The translations under genes and the position numbers were made by a program. From assembly GCF_010015585.1 (NCBI RefSeq), contig NW_022985075.1, forward strand, positions 605,821 to 669,820: a stretch of 64,000 bases of DNA. Reading direction: 5' to 3'. The stretch is from Eremomyces bilateralis CBS 781.70 (lineage: Eukaryota; Ascomycota; Dothideomycetes; Eremomycetales; Eremomycetaceae). Below, piece after piece: positions 45,551 through 58,330 of this stretch; positions within the stretch are counted from its first letter, which is position 1; each line of letters begins with the position of its first letter. The notes under the pieces are model-generated. The model did no database searches and was not told where the DNA came from. It worked only from the letters and a program-made list of their open reading frames with translations.

Positions 45551-48500
45551 TTAGCTCTTCTTCGGGCGATTCGGCTTCAGAAAAGGATCCGCCTTCTTCC
45601 TTTTTGGCGGGACCATATGCGGTCGTGAACGGGGAGTTGCTGAGGAGGCGCCAAAGGTGGACGCCGATCCTGAAGCCGATCCTGAAGCCGATCCTGAAGC
45701 TGGCGGGTATCCCGATGCTTCCTTCTTGGGCTGGACTAGGGGAACGTGAGCAGACGATTGGCCTGGTTCACGTTTGATAGTGGTGGTTGTGGTGGACGCA
45801 ATTTGATCCTTAGGCCTAGAAGGAGGAGCGTCGTGTTTTGGTGGGCCCGAAACAACAGGAGATTCGCGTTTCGGCAAAGGCACGGCTCGGGCTCCATGTC
45901 CCTGTGCTTGCATCTTCTGCTCCTGCTCCCCATCTGGGGTAACTGACCGCTTCCGCTTCCCGGGGTGCGAAACCCCATTGCCATTTGATTTCACACTGCT
46001 GTTTGCTTCATGCTTGGATAGAGATGACGTAGACTGTCTCGCGCTCGAGCTACTTGAATTTCCCGAGTCGATATCCATCGGCGTGGAATTTCCATAGGTG
46101 GCCGCGGAGAGAAGATGCGACCTGGGCGCGGTAGGAGCGTTCAGCATCGGTGGGGGGAGTGACGTTCCGCCGCCCCTGCTAATCATATCCTTCCTCAGCT
46201 GTTGAATGGCTCCCGCTTCTGAGTAAGCTTGTCTCGAGCGGGCGTCTTGGATCAACAGCCGCCAGAACTCGCCTCTCACCAGCGTTTCGGAGTTTCCAAG
46301 AACCCATAGCGACGATTTCGCACGCGTCAGCCCGACGTTCATACGCCGGATATCTTGTAAGAAACCGATGCTGCCTGATGCCGCAGATCGCACGCAGGAG
46401 AAGATGATAATATCGCTTTCTCGACCCTGGAACGCATCGGTCGTGTTGAATTCCATGAAGTCGAGGATCTGTGAGCCGTATCGAGAAGAAAACCTGGCTT
46501 TGAGCTCTGAAAGCTGCGCCTTGTAAGGGGTAATGATGCCGATCTTGCCCTGGAAATCGAATCCTGGACACATGGTGCGCAGGGACTCGAAGATATCGAG
46601 GGCCGCATCGATTTCCGCCAGATTCTTCAACGAATGAGATTTCCCGGCCGAGTGCTTCCCGCGTACATCGAAGAACCGATATGGTGAAAGCACTGGGTGC
46701 GAATGCCAGTCCCGGACGCGCAAGCTATCCATACCGGGACCGTCCAAGAGACGGCCGTCATAGAATGTTTTGCTCGGAAACTTGCTGATCGACGGATGCA
46801 TACGATACTGCGTGTCAAGCAGATGCACATCCTTCGCGTGGTTTTTCTGCATCCGCACGAACAGACTTTGCTCGTACTGGAATTCCGCAGCGGCACGGGA
46901 CAGAACGGTAGGCGGCAATTGCTTGGGATCACCAACAAGGACGCACTTGTTGCACCCGTACTTGAGGGGGATCAAGGCACTCATCTCGACGCACTGAGCC
47001 GCTTCGTCGATAATGACGGTCTCGAACTCGATCTCGAGATTTTGGAACATATCATGTCCGCTGGAACTCAGCGTCGCACACAACACATGCGACTCCTCAA
47101 GGACCTGCTGTTGAATCCTTCGTCGAGTGAGGTCTCTGTCTCTGGCTGATCTGGTTTCCGTATCGCGTGCATCATCGATCATACGGGACAGTTTCCTCTT
47201 TTGGTCTCCGAGTTGGTCGAGCTGAGTCTTTAGCTCCGCCATCTTGTCGCTTCCCGGCTCCGCACTGTCCATCAGAAGCCGAGTATGTTGAAACTCATCG
47301 GAGAATTTCTTGTGCTGGGCCGCCAACTCCCCCACACTCTTCCTTGACTCCGGCGTATCTTTGTTGGTTGCTTGGATTTTGCGGTTTACCAGTTCCTCAA
47401 GCGTGACATCCAAGACCTGAGGATTGACGGCTTCAGTTCTGCCTAGTCGAACAACAGAGATCTTGCGTTGCTGCCCGTTGGCAGTCGTTACGCCTTGGCG
47501 GAGCCGCATAACCAATTCGTCAACGGCAGCATTACTTGGAGCACACACCAATAACTTCCTGCTTGGCGGTCGATCGGCCTGGTTTTTGTTTGCTATAGGG
47601 CGAAGGAGCTTCGTCCCCTGTTCCCCGTCCCGAAGAACGTTTGTCAGCAAAGCGCCAACAATTGCCACGATAGTCTTCGTCTTTCCAGTTCCAGGTGGAC
47701 CCTGGATTAAGGTGAATCCATCATTATCGATAGCGAACTTGACCGCTTTGGATTGGGCAGGGTTCAGACTGTAGTGTCGGGCGAACAGATCCGTCTGCGC
47801 ATCGGTATACGAAAGGAGGGGGGACGGCTTGGCCCGGACGATTTCATCGCAAAGGTCGTAATGCGGTAGGCCCACCAAGGCGCCATATTCTCGCTCCAAG
47901 GTGGTCATTGACTGGACTTTGACTGCAAAAACAGTCCCATTCGGTACCAACGCGCTGGACAGGGGATTATTGGGCACTGCTTTGAGAAGAACCTCCATGC
48001 CGGTGCCTTTCCGTCGGACTTTCGATACTCTTGCAAGACAATGCGGCTCATCGGCGGCATCCACGGGATTCGAGGCTTTCGATAATAGGAGGATATCCGC
48101 CTCGGAGACCCGGTTGGTCTTGTCATTGCCGCTCAACGCTACTGCGACCTCGATGAAGGAGTCCACTGATGTCCGATTTGCGATCTTCAACCCGAATGGT
48201 GTCGGTGTTTCATCTTCGCGGCTTTTAATGAAACCCTGCCACGCTTCCAACACAAGAAGAGGCTCAAATGTTCGTCGGTAGCTGGTAGGATTCGTGAAAG
48301 TGTTAATGACAGCACTGTATTGGTCCGGGTTCATGTTGGGCGGGTAAACCCCTGTGCTGAAATAGTCCCATCGAAGAATGGTTTGGTGCAACTCGGTCAG
48401 ATCAGGCGCGAGACGCGCCCGCATGTCGCGAGCGTTTCTTTCCAGTCTCTTCTTCCGGACCGGCATGTTCGGTAGCTCAGCCAACGGCTTGCATTTGGAT

Positions 48501-51500
48501 TTGAGGCTTATATGCGCTGTCCGAGTAGCGGTGGCTCCGAATAACTCAGCATCCATCGCATCCATCTCCTCATCGTCATCGTCAGGTTCGCTCTCTTCGT
48601 CGGAGGCGACCATCATCTCCGACTTCTTCGTGGAATGGTCCTTCACCTTGACATTCAAGTCGCGAAGACCAGACCCTGCATTGCCGACCTGACTCCTCGC
48701 ACGGAGTGCTGCCGCCCGGTCCCGCTGTTTCTTAGCTTCGAGTTCTGCCGCTCGCTTTTTCCTGAACTCGGATAGGACGGCTTCGTTCATCGCAGGCTGC
48801 GGTCGCGGTGGCACGGCTACCGTCGCTTTTCGGGCGGCTTGCAACTTCTTAAACGCAGCGGCTCCCGGAGCCAGGTCGGTCACAAGTTTCTTGATACCTT
48901 CCGAGGGCGTCGAAGAACCTGAAGCCGAATCGTCTCCGAGCCATGAGGAGATGGACGTTTGTTTGACGGTAGAGACTTTGCGCTCCTCCTTTATCTTTGA
49001 AGGTTCTTTGACGTAGTGTGCCTCTTCCAAAGCTCGCCTCAACCGGGCCATATGATGTGTGGATAGTTTGGACTTCGTCTTACCGGTGACGATATCAAGG
49101 ATGTACTTAACAACGTCCTCGGAGATCTTGATATTCTGAGCATGAAGTCTGGTGATGACCTTCGTCACTAGGGACACGATCTTCGAATTCAAGAACTCAT
49201 CTCTTAACCGCAACCACTTGACCATAGATGACATCGTCGTGTTCGAGTGCTGAAGCAGGTGTCCTCCGGTGTCCAGAGGGTCGTCTGTTTCCCGATTTCC
49301 GCCCTTTTCAATGGCCGTTTTGAAAATCGGAAACTGGTAAAACAGACGATCAGCGAACTCCATCGTATCCCGACAGAATTCAATTAGGCGATGCTTTTCA
49401 TGCCCAGCGTCACTCCAGCCCTCGGTGCATTGGAAAACCATGGTAAGGAAGCTCCACGTTAGCTCCCAGAAGTCTTCCGCGGCATTTGCACTCTCCCTGG
49501 TGATGGCCATAGAACGCAACAAGCCGTCCTGACTATCGCACAAGACATCCGTGACATCCGCAATGATTTTTAGCAGTGCCGCTGCAGGTGTATGGGATCG
49601 TCCTCCCGTGACATGCCGTGTTACGGTTGCGAATGACGAGAGGATGGCGTAGAAGTCAAGCTCCAGCAGAGCTCGAATTGCTTCTTTGCGGCCTGTTTGC
49701 TCTGTGAAGCGCTTGACTAGTTCCATCGCTTCCTGGCGTGTGCTCTCATGCGGCAAAATGAGAGCAGTAAGAATTGCCGTTGCCGTTATCCTGCCCCTGA
49801 ATGCTACTTCGAGGGATGGAATATCGAAGGTGCCGAGCCGCTCGAGCGTTTCGCAAATTTGCACCAGCATCTCATCCAGAGTTTCATTGAATTCGTTTTT
49901 TGCTGTTCGTACGTTCATTTTGTCGTCTGCCTCGAAGTTGAACGGTTCTACCCCCGTCAGCCCTCTCACGCCTTGAAGTATGTACGTAGCAAGTGATATA
50001 TTGCCATCGCGTACGCCTCGGACCACCCCCTTCCACAATGAACGACAGAACTCGGATTTCTCTTGCGGAAGATCGCCTTTGGCGATGTGCCGTCGTCTGA
50101 TGCATATCGCGACGCCGTCCAGCCCGATCGATTTTTGTATTACTTGAAAGCACGGCTTTCGGAGCACATTGGAGTCTTGGTGGGAAGGGCTCTGCTGAAC
50201 TTGTTCAAGCAAAACGCTCTTGTAGGTGTCCACGACTTCCAGCATTTCACGCACAGTAGTGAAGCCCACAAAGTTAGAGGTGGAATCGACTTTTTGGAGC
50301 TGGGAAAGCAAGCTGTCAAGCAGCTCAATACCTACCAGGACGGCATGCGTGCGAGCATGCTGTGGATACCGGGTCTCTTGATATTTAGAAAGCAGCTGGT
50401 CGCAAACAGAACGGCAAAAAGTGACCCGGTTAATGGGCGGCACGGAAGCTGCGAAATCTTTGATCCAACCAAAGAGTCTTTCCACCCGAGGACCGCTTGT
50501 CGCTGTGCTAGATGTAGATAATTCCACCTCTCGCTGAAAGGCTGGGTTATTGAAGATCTGGTCAGACACAGTTGCTGGAGAGATTGCTCCCATGGCCATG
50601 AACGAGTCCCACACATCGTTCGGTGCGATCTGGAGAAGGCGCTCGAAGGAGGCTAAAAGATCGGGATATCCGGCAAAATTTATCGACATGTGTTCCAATG
50701 CGAGTTTGCACAGGTCAACGTCCATGGCTTTAAGGGAATGAGTGACAAGATCCTTGGTGAGTTTTGCAACTATTAGCTTCACCCCATCCCAGAACTTGCG
50801 TAGAAAGCCGGCGTCCAAGTTGAACTTTTGGACCCGATTCATAGCCGTGAGCAATGGGTCTTTGATGGTTCCGTCGAAATCGTAGGCTTTAATTTCCCGT
50901 TTGTACTTTGATAAGTTGAATGACGCCCATTCGTAGCGACTCCGAGTGTCGGAGAAGAGGAAGTAGAACATCGCAGGAAGCAAGTCATTGGTACGTAAGG
51001 GCTTCTTCGTCTGAATCAGTTGAAACGCGGGATCGAAGTGCTTTTCGAGCAGGTCCTCTCGACCTAGAAACGCCAAGCAACTCAATGAGTCGATGAAGGC
51101 GCAAAGGAGAGAGAAGGGAACCGATTGTGGACTCCGCTGGGCCGGGGCCAAGCTTTCGAGGTATTGACGCGCGTTGTCGAGTCCGCTGGTGATGCGATCA
51201 ACGTCAAATTGGTCGACTACCTTCAGGAAATCTCGAACTTCTGAGACCTCGTATGCGCTGGGAGTTGCTGGTCAGCATCTCGATCCATCTCGTTCGGTTT
51301 CAAGTCCTTTCACCTTTCGAGCGCATGCTTGAGATCCGGTTTGAGTCGGTGGTAGCGCCGGATGCAGACATCGCAGGATCGTAGTCTTGCGTTGATCCGT
51401 TGAGTAACTACTTCACGAGGTCCCTCCGCTTCTGGGCCATCAAAAGCCAAAATCTGCAGACACTGGAACATCAGCTGCGTGCGTTCATCCACTTCGGCCA

Positions 51501-51735
51501 GTTTTGCCTTCCGCTTGGTCTTTTCAGCCGCCGTTTCAGTGTCCAAACGCTCCCGCAGGTCTTCATCATAGTATACGGAATTGTCATCGTCGCCGTAACG
51601 AGGACAGAAGAGATGGACGTCTTCGGAGAGGGCGCTTAATTGGCTATAAAGGATAATGCACAATTAGCAGGAGACATCAAGTAAACGACATGCAATCGGA
51701 TACCCATACCTGATACTACTGAGTACTTCCGCCAT
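45551..51735 (-). CDS. sen1: SEN1-type RNA/DNA helicase (Senataxin)
   Basis: Exons complement(45551..51257, 51314..51643, 51710..51735), 2020 residues. A long helical N-terminal domain covers about residues 1-800. The superfamily 1B helicase core is in the C-terminal half: Q-region LNPAQSKAVKFAI; Walker A GPPGTGKT (about 1304); FETVIIDEAAQCVE (about 1534); VGDPKQLPPTV; DTQYRMHPSISKFPS; TDAFQGRESDIIIFSCVRS; and MNVGLTRAKSSLWVLGN (about 1764). The tail is basic and Ser/Pro-rich, ending PKRKKADPFLKPNRPKKS, a likely nuclear signal. SEN1 unwinds RNA:DNA hybrids and helps terminate RNA polymerase II transcription of non-coding RNAs. The first exon encodes only MAEVLSSI plus two bases. The length fits fungal SEN1. 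Confidence 0.95.
45663..45698 (-). repeat. Three perfect 12-bp repeats within SEN1 coding sequence
   Basis: GCCGATCCTGAA occurs three times in tandem on the plus strand and encodes SGSA-type residues in the disordered SEN1 tail. The unit is a multiple of three, so copy changes keep frame. Confidence 0.85.
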
Positions 51736-52800
51736 GATCACGACCCTCCCATCAGCCTGGACCCTGTGCAATTGCTCACTGCCGATTCTGTGGGAATCAT
51801 TGACTGAGCATCTTTTCGGAGCGGAGAAGGTTGGATGTTGTTGAGGTGGTAAAACCAGATGGACGTAGGGTGTTCTAGATTTGAGGAGGATTAAAAGTGA
51901 ACCGAAGTTGTTTATATGGTGGAGCGGTGACTGTCGTGACGGTGGATACCAGTGGACTGTGTTGTGACTTTGTCACTGGGGTGTGTTACTGTAGAGTTTG
52001 GTGACGGAGATGGACTACAGATTCATCAGGAGAAGGTCTAGAAAATGGCTGTTCCCTTCATATCCTTGAGTCTTGGAGATCGGTGTAACAGATATAGATA
52101 AGTAACTTCGGCTTGGAGTATAATTATCCAATACCTATTCCGTACTTTCACTCCAGACAGACGCGGGTCTATGCCAGCACGTGCAATGGCTTGGGACGCG
52201 TTCGCCAATCATGTGATTCCAAGGATTGCACTAATGCTGATCTCGCACCGAGCACGTCACAGGTCTTCTACTGTAGTGATTCTAATTTCACTTCACTTCA
52301 TTACCAACGACAATAATAACCTCACAACATCGGAAAGTGTGGGTAGGAAAGATACCAGCATCTAAAGAATGGCCGCCACGATGAGGTTGGAGAGCATGAT
52401 CTGTCCACGCCATGGCCGCTGTCAATTTGGAGGACATCAGAGTTAGTTACTTCTAGTCTGCTCTGATACTCCCTTGTGCCAGTGGCATTCGACTGGCAAG
52501 ACATGCGGACAGACAGTCATCGCTTCTGATATTCTTGCCCTGCAATGATTTGAATGTAGTTTATCTATCTTGAGATCCACGGGAGACATTCCTCTTGACA
52601 GTGGGCGAGCAATGGCTTTCAGAATTGACCAAACAGCATTACATTCAGGGGGATTGGCTGATCTTCCACTCCATTTAGTTGAAAATAGTCTGCGCTGCAC
52701 CAAGTTCGAATCCTCCTGCATTTCTCGTGGAAATTGTTGCTATTTCCATGTGGTTTGCGTATCCCGTAGTCGAATATCGCGTTCAGAGTCCCAATGAATC
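51736..52800. other. Intergenic, SEN1 promoter side
   Basis: 1065 bases between the SEN1 start and the 3' end of the tail-anchored protein gene. No gene seen. A 73-base tRNA-like stretch at 52646-52718 was examined and rejected. Confidence 0.5.
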
Positions 52801-53646
52801 TCAAATTTGATACTCAGGGATTGGCAGGGGCATGCATCGGAGGACTATCAAGACCGCAACGAGGAGCACTCCAACACACGCGCCTGCTGCGAAGCCGCCG
52901 AATATTCCGTCCAAATCGTGTTTTTGGCCCCTCGCCGCAGGCCCGTGAGCATCCGGAGTTTCCCAACTGGAAGCTGCGCTAGGTTCCATTAACCGATGAG
53001 ATGGTCCAAGTCTACTCTGAATACTTGGTAGCTCCGTGTCGAGGTTTGATTCCGGGGCAGCCTCTGCAGCTGGTGTACTCTGGTCTCCAGCCGGAATCGT
53101 TGTCACAGGTATAGGATTGATGATAGGCAGTGCAAAGGTATTCGACGGCGTACGCTGCTGCGGCTGCCTCGGATTCCGGAGCCTTCGAACCCGGCGCAAA
53201 CATCCGTCCAACGAATTAAGCAGCACATCCTCCGGCCCACCCACAAACGCCCCGTTACCGTCCGCGAGCATCGGACTCTCCTTGATCATCGCCGCCATCT
53301 CCATCTTCGCTTCGAGTACCCGCCGTTCGAGATCCTCATAAAGCTGCTTGTCTCCCGAAGTAGGCAAAGATGAGACACCTTGGGAGGAGCGACGAAAAGG
53401 TCTTTGGCATCGCACGCATGCGCATCGGTTGAGAGGGGTCGAGGGAGGTGGTCCATCGGTCTGCGCTTGGGCTGCCAACATCGATACTCGACTTGCGGCA
53501 AGCGGAACGGAAGTCACGGATATTTCTTCAGGTGGACTTTGGGATGCTGGCGTAGATGTAAGGCGACGCTGAGCGCGACGAACGATGAAGGCCCCAATGT
53601 TTGCCCGGGTGGCCGAGGGAACGGCTTTGCGTTTAATGGCCGTCAT
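52801..53646 (-). CDS. Hypothetical protein with a C-terminal membrane helix
   Basis: Single open frame of 281 codons from ATG 53646. Family not recognised. The basic N-terminus (MTAIKRKAVPSATRANIGAF) could be a mitochondrial or nuclear signal. A cysteine motif, CACVRCQRPFRR, follows near residue 75, then a helical stretch (KQLYEDLERRVLEAKMEMAA), a Pro/Thr-rich region, and a single C-terminal membrane helix (AGACVGVLLVAVLIVLRC) ending PLPIPEYQI. This suggests a tail-anchored or single-pass protein. The function is unknown. Confidence 0.6.
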   Translation of the reverse strand: MTAIKRKAVPSATRANIGAFIVRRAQRRLTSTPASQSPPEEISVTSVPLAASRVSMLAAQAQTDGPPPSTPLNRCACVRCQRPFRRSSQGVSSLPTSGDKQLYEDLERRVLEAKMEMAAMIKESPMLADGNGAFVGGPEDVLLNSLDGCLRRVRRLRNPRQPQQRTPSNTFALPIINPIPVTTIPAGDQSTPAAEAAPESNLDTELPSIQSRLGPSHRLMEPSAASSWETPDAHGPAARGQKHDLDGIFGGFAAGACVGVLLVAVLIVLRCMPLPIPEYQI

Positions 53647-54016
53647 TCTCGGGTCGAGGGTTAACTGGTACTGAACGATGGAATACTAATAGTTAACGCA
53701 AGAAAAAGGTGTGTGATGGAAAAGTGAACATAATGATGTCCAGGGTTCCATGATGATTCAGTCTTCCACACACGCGATCAAACATGAAGACTTTCCGACA
53801 ACAGTGGGCGATTGAATCAGTGCCAGGTTGTTCCTTCCCTCAACCAATCGAGGGAGCGTTGTCGTGCGCATAAGCGGCAGTGAAGAGTCAGTCTAATAAT
53901 GTCATCAATGTCTCTAGTAGAATATTTCACTCAAATAACGTAGTTTTATTTAGTCCGGCCCATATAAACCGATCCGGAGAGTACTATATATTAGCAGGTT
54001 TGGTATCAAATCACAT
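53647..54016. other. Intergenic, no gene seen
   Basis: 370 bases between the hypothetical protein's start and the 3' end of the permease gene. Presumably promoter and 3' UTR. Confidence 0.5.
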
Positions 54017-55763
54017 CTAGCGCTCCACCTCGACAGGTACGTGACGACCACTTCCAACGATGCTGCCTTGCCTAACCACCACGTCTACGTCTTCGTGCCT
54101 CTTCTCCTGTCCTCGATAGCTTGTCCTCCCACGCGCAAACCAATCCACAGCAATGATGATGATAATGACAGCGTACACAGCCGTGACGTAGTTCATGTTC
54201 CCAGCCTCCACGGGCATGGAATAAGGGAAGCTATACATCACAATGGTGAAGAGCGTCCAGGAAAGCAGAACGCAGTTCGCAGCGAGACCAACCGGACCGA
54301 ACCAGAAGGGTCCATGTTTGATGTTATTGCGGCCCTTGATGAGGAGGCAGATGATGGGGATCGCGTAGGAAACGTAAAGCAGCACGATGCAAGCCGTGAC
54401 CATGCTAAAGGAGCACAGGTTAGCAGCAATCCTTGGATCATAATGGGAACCATGACTTACGAGTTGAAGGCGGTATATGATCCCAGGTAGAGCAATCCGA
54501 CGAGGCCGGAAATGAAGCAGCTCACTGTATGCGCCATCCATGGCACATCGAGCGTCGGGTGAACCTTCGACAGCCACTGGTGACCCGGGAGACCGCGATC
54601 CCGGGCGAAGGACCAGCACAACCGAGACTGCCAGGTGTGGGACGCGATCTGGCACCCGAACCCAGTCGCGAGGATCAAGGACTCAAGCACAATGGCTCCC
54701 GTCTTGGATCCAAGCGCCCGGTAGTACAGTTCGAGGATTGGAACGAGGGTGTCTGTGTCGACCATGTTTTCGAACGGGCCCACGATGCTAAAGAACATCG
54801 AGATGCAGTAGCAAAAGGAGGTGGTGAAGCCAATGGCCACGGTGCCCAGGATTGCGATCGGGATATACTTCTCCGGCTGTGGAACTTCCTCAGCCATATG
54901 AGTGGCGGAATCCAGACACGCGAACGCCCAGTTCGTGTTCACGAGGCCGACGATGAATGCCATACCATTCTGGCTCCAGCCGGTGTTATTGATGAAGGTA
55001 GCGAAGACGAACTTGGCCTCCTGGTGAGTTGGCGCCTTGGAAGGGACAGTGATGAGAATCACCAGGAAGGAAGTCAAGGACGTGTACAGGGTCACCTGGA
55101 CGATGTACGGCAAGGCTTTTCCGAAGCAATTGAAGAGGTAGCAGAAGAAGTTCACGACCTGATACGCGACGAACACATGCCACGGAAGGATCACGCTGCG
55201 AATAGGTTAGCGGTCAAATTTCAGCCCAGGGATTTATACGAGATTCCTTACAAGTCAGGATGGGCCAGCTGCCAACAACCGCAAAGGGCGCTCCCAAGCC
55301 CGGCCGCCACGCTCGCGGAGGTGAAGATCGAGCCCGTCCAGGCGAACCAGCCGGTAAGGTAGGACGCGAAGTTCGCGTACTTCTTCGGCGCCAGCTCACT
55401 CGCCCAGAAATACTGGCCGCCGGCGTTCGGCATCGCGCTTGCCAGCTCCGACAGGGAGATGGCGACGCAGCTGGAGACCAGCCCGATGATCATGATGCCG
55501 TAGATGATGAGCAGCGGTCCGCCGGAGTTGATTCCGGTCACCATGGCTGCAGAGATACCGAACCAGGAGTTGGTGAGGGAGAAGCCGACGCCGAGGACGG
55601 ACCAGACGGAGAAATTGCGCTTCATGTCTTGGGTGTAGCCCATCGCCGCCAGCTTCATGGCATCCTCGTCGACGAACCCGGTATCATAGTTCGAGGGATT
55701 CTCCGGATTCTCCGGGGAGGTGGCGACGCCGGTGGCCTCGATGGTCTTTTCTTTCGTCTCCAT
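54017..55763 (-). CDS. APC-superfamily permease (amino acid/GABA/choline type)
   Basis: Exons complement(54017..54404, 54461..55195, 55252..55763), 544 residues; both introns are 56 nt. The cytosolic N-terminus ends LAAMGYTQDMKRNFSVWSVL, the usual entry to helix 1 in the ACT family. About 12 helices follow. Helix 1 has GVGFSLTNSWFGISAAMVTG, and the conserved stretch between helices 2 and 3 has ELASAMPNAGGQYFWASELA. Others include LPWHVFVAYQVVNFFCYLF, LDSATHMAEEVPQPEKYIP (a conserved loop) and VTACIVLLYVSYAIPIICLL. Closest known groups are yeast Hnm1 (choline) and fungal GABA/amino-acid permeases; the substrate cannot be fixed from sequence. Two GATA-type sites upstream would fit nitrogen control. 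Start METKEKTIEATG. Confidence 0.9.
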
Positions 55764-58067
55764 TGCGAACGGTGTTGGCGTTCTACGCCAATGGATTGAT
55801 TCCGGACAGTATGCGGTTCTGGGCTCGAATGTCGTCTCGAATATCGTCTAATGTATGAGGTAGGACCGCAGAGATATATCCAAAGAGGGTGTAGAATAGA
55901 GATATCCCACTATATCATATCTCAGAAGTGTGAGATGTTTTCGATGATAAGATCAACTGCGCATGGTGCCTTGAGTAGTACCAGTGCGTAGGGTGCTGGG
56001 CGGCGAATGCTACTGGTAGCAGAGGTTATCGATATGGTTTGCTACTGGAAAGCGCGCGGTCCACAAGCGCTAAAGACGCAACAATATCAGTCTACAACAG
56101 TAGATAAGAGGTCGTTCACGGTCAGAGAGGGACAGAGGGTGAATGGCAGGTTGTCGATCACAGCAGGATTGTCGAGGCGAGCTGTGGGACGTAAGGTATA
56201 TACTCCCAGCTGCAAAATATTCAAGGGACCGCAAAATATACTGGTTCCTGTCATGTCAAAAGTCTCAAAGTCTGAACGCATCAACCCACCCTACCCAGTA
56301 ATTCTCTTAATACTATAGTAGTTCCCAGTTCCGCCACGGGCTCGGGAGCGCGGTAGCTTAGGCTGAATCGGGCGTGGCGTGGTGGTAGTTTGATCATTTG
56401 TTGGTGCGATATGAGTTGGAGGTTCGCAACTTGCTAGACATACAAGACGACGACGGAGCAAAAAACCGCATTTTGCGTCTGATCAACCTCCGATCCAAGC
56501 CTTTTTTGACGTAATTACTAGGTTCTCGACTAGGAAGTTACTCCACGTCGTTGGAAGCGGGAGCCAGCCACAAATCCCACCACCAGTCCGAGATAGGTTC
56601 ATGCAGGTGCTAGGGAGGGGGCGGATGGCTGGCCTAGTGGCCAATTGAAAAGGCAGGCCCTCGCCGAAAGCAACAGAGGACAGGGGAACTGATTGAAGGA
56701 TTCCGAAACATTCTGCAATCGATTGACGTAGGGGAATGATATGTAACTACGGAATACCTATCGTCAACTGATCTATCCGACCATCCCCACCACCTGGTGA
56801 CCTGAGACTTTCGAATGCATGTCGTCCAGGATAAGGGGAGTTGGACTTACGCGATTAGCAAGATGTAACTATCGTACATGAGTTCCGACGAATGGACAAA
56901 AGGTTGAATATTGAAGCTACCCAAGAAAGGAGGGTCGTCTGATCTCTGCGTGTAAAATGCTGTCCGGTTCGAATCGCATGCCCAATTGCACATACATTCG
57001 AATTCCCACCCCTTCTTGTCCTTGCAGCATCCACACCCGAATATCCTGTAATACTTATGGACGGTTGAGCCCAAATCGGCCACTCCGACTCCAGTGACGG
57101 CGGTCACGGCGCTACAACTGCGAGGGATTATCTTAGCTGGATAGCTTCTTGTGATTCCCTGCTTCGAGATGGCTCGATTCTGGAGTCTGGCCTCCCGAAT
57201 CCTAACGAAGCTCTCGCTTCCCCTCCTTACCCTTAGAAGCAGCATACATATCAATATTGCTCCAACACGGCAATTCCGCCTAATGAATCCAGACTTCCCG
57301 ATTTCTCGATGATGATATCATGAGGATCATAGTTCCACCGTTGAAAAAACGCCGAACAACGGGCACGAAGAGGGGCGGGCTAGGGAAGTGGGTTGGCGTC
57401 AGAGATTTTAATTTCTAAATTTTATCTGATGCCTGTCGCGTCAGTCAAAGTCCAAAGTCCAAACGATCGCTCGATGCCCGTCAAACCGTCAACCGCCGTC
57501 AACGCGCCAATGCGGAACTGCCAATTATCATTGACCAAGCCCTATGGCTGTTGTGGGCCCGTAGTTCAACCCATCTCGATTCTCAGATTTCGTCGATTGG
57601 TCGGACGGCGCAAAGTCGCTCGCTGCTGTAGAGTCATCGGGAATTCGGGATACATGTAACTACAAGCTCTGTGAGCATGGGGTGCGAGTCAACGGCCGAG
57701 TACTGTTTATATAGGTACCTTGACATTAATCGGTTAAGTAAATGCCAATAAGTACTGTGAGGGTACTCAGCAGGGTCATCCTACCTCGATTCAGTCACAG
57801 TTCGCGAAAGATGTGCAACTCAGAAGTACATCCAGGATTTATACGTCATCGGTAGATCAGAGTGTATCGCATGCCTCAGAGACCAAAGCCGATGCCGACA
57901 TGCATTCCTTCGCCTTGATCGATCTTCAACTTAATTTCGCCATCGATACTTGTTGGGACAGTTCGACGGCACGGTTTTTATTCCCATCGTGAACAATCGG
58001 GAGGCTCCAAGCGCAGCCAGTCCACAATCCGTCCAACCATCGGGGTCCAAACGGGCCATGTCTCACG
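55764..58067. promoter_or_regulatory. Permease upstream region with GATA motifs; otherwise empty
   Basis: 2.3 kb between the permease start and the hAT target duplication. TGATAAG at 55945-55951 and AGATAAG at 56102-56108 match HGATAR, the AreA nitrogen-regulator site, and lie about 180 and 340 bases upstream of the ATG. The pair could be functional or chance. The remaining sequence (56400-58067) shows no supported gene. Confidence 0.35.
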
Positions 58068-58075
58068 AACCCGAC
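58068..58075. repeat. hAT target-site duplication, left copy
   Basis: AACCCGAC immediately precedes the element end TAGGGGTG. It is identical to the copy at 60784-60791. Eight bases is the standard hAT duplication length. Confidence 0.9.
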
Positions 58076-58330
58076 TAGGGGTGTTCCCGATACGATATCG
58101 TCACGATCTTGCCATATCGGTTATCGTATCGGTGAGGAAGAATCCCGCCGATTTATATCGGCCAATCGTATCCGCAGAGACACGGCGAATGCGAATAAAT
58201 ATCGGCAAGATCGTCGCCGATACGATTATCGTCTCCGATATTGGCGCTAAATCATGAGTTCGTCCTAATTTGGTATTCTCTCCTGTATATCTTCTCGCAG
58301 CGACGGTAATAATGTCTATTACGCGCAATA

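Noticed and set aside
52646-52718. A 73-base tRNA-like stretch: end segments CAGGGGG and CCTCCTG can pair, and TTCGAAT looks like a T-loop.
   Set aside because: The T-loop-like sequence is followed at once by the presumed acceptor strand, leaving no room for the 5-bp T-stem, and no anticodon arm could be drawn. Probably chance or an unrecognisable remnant.
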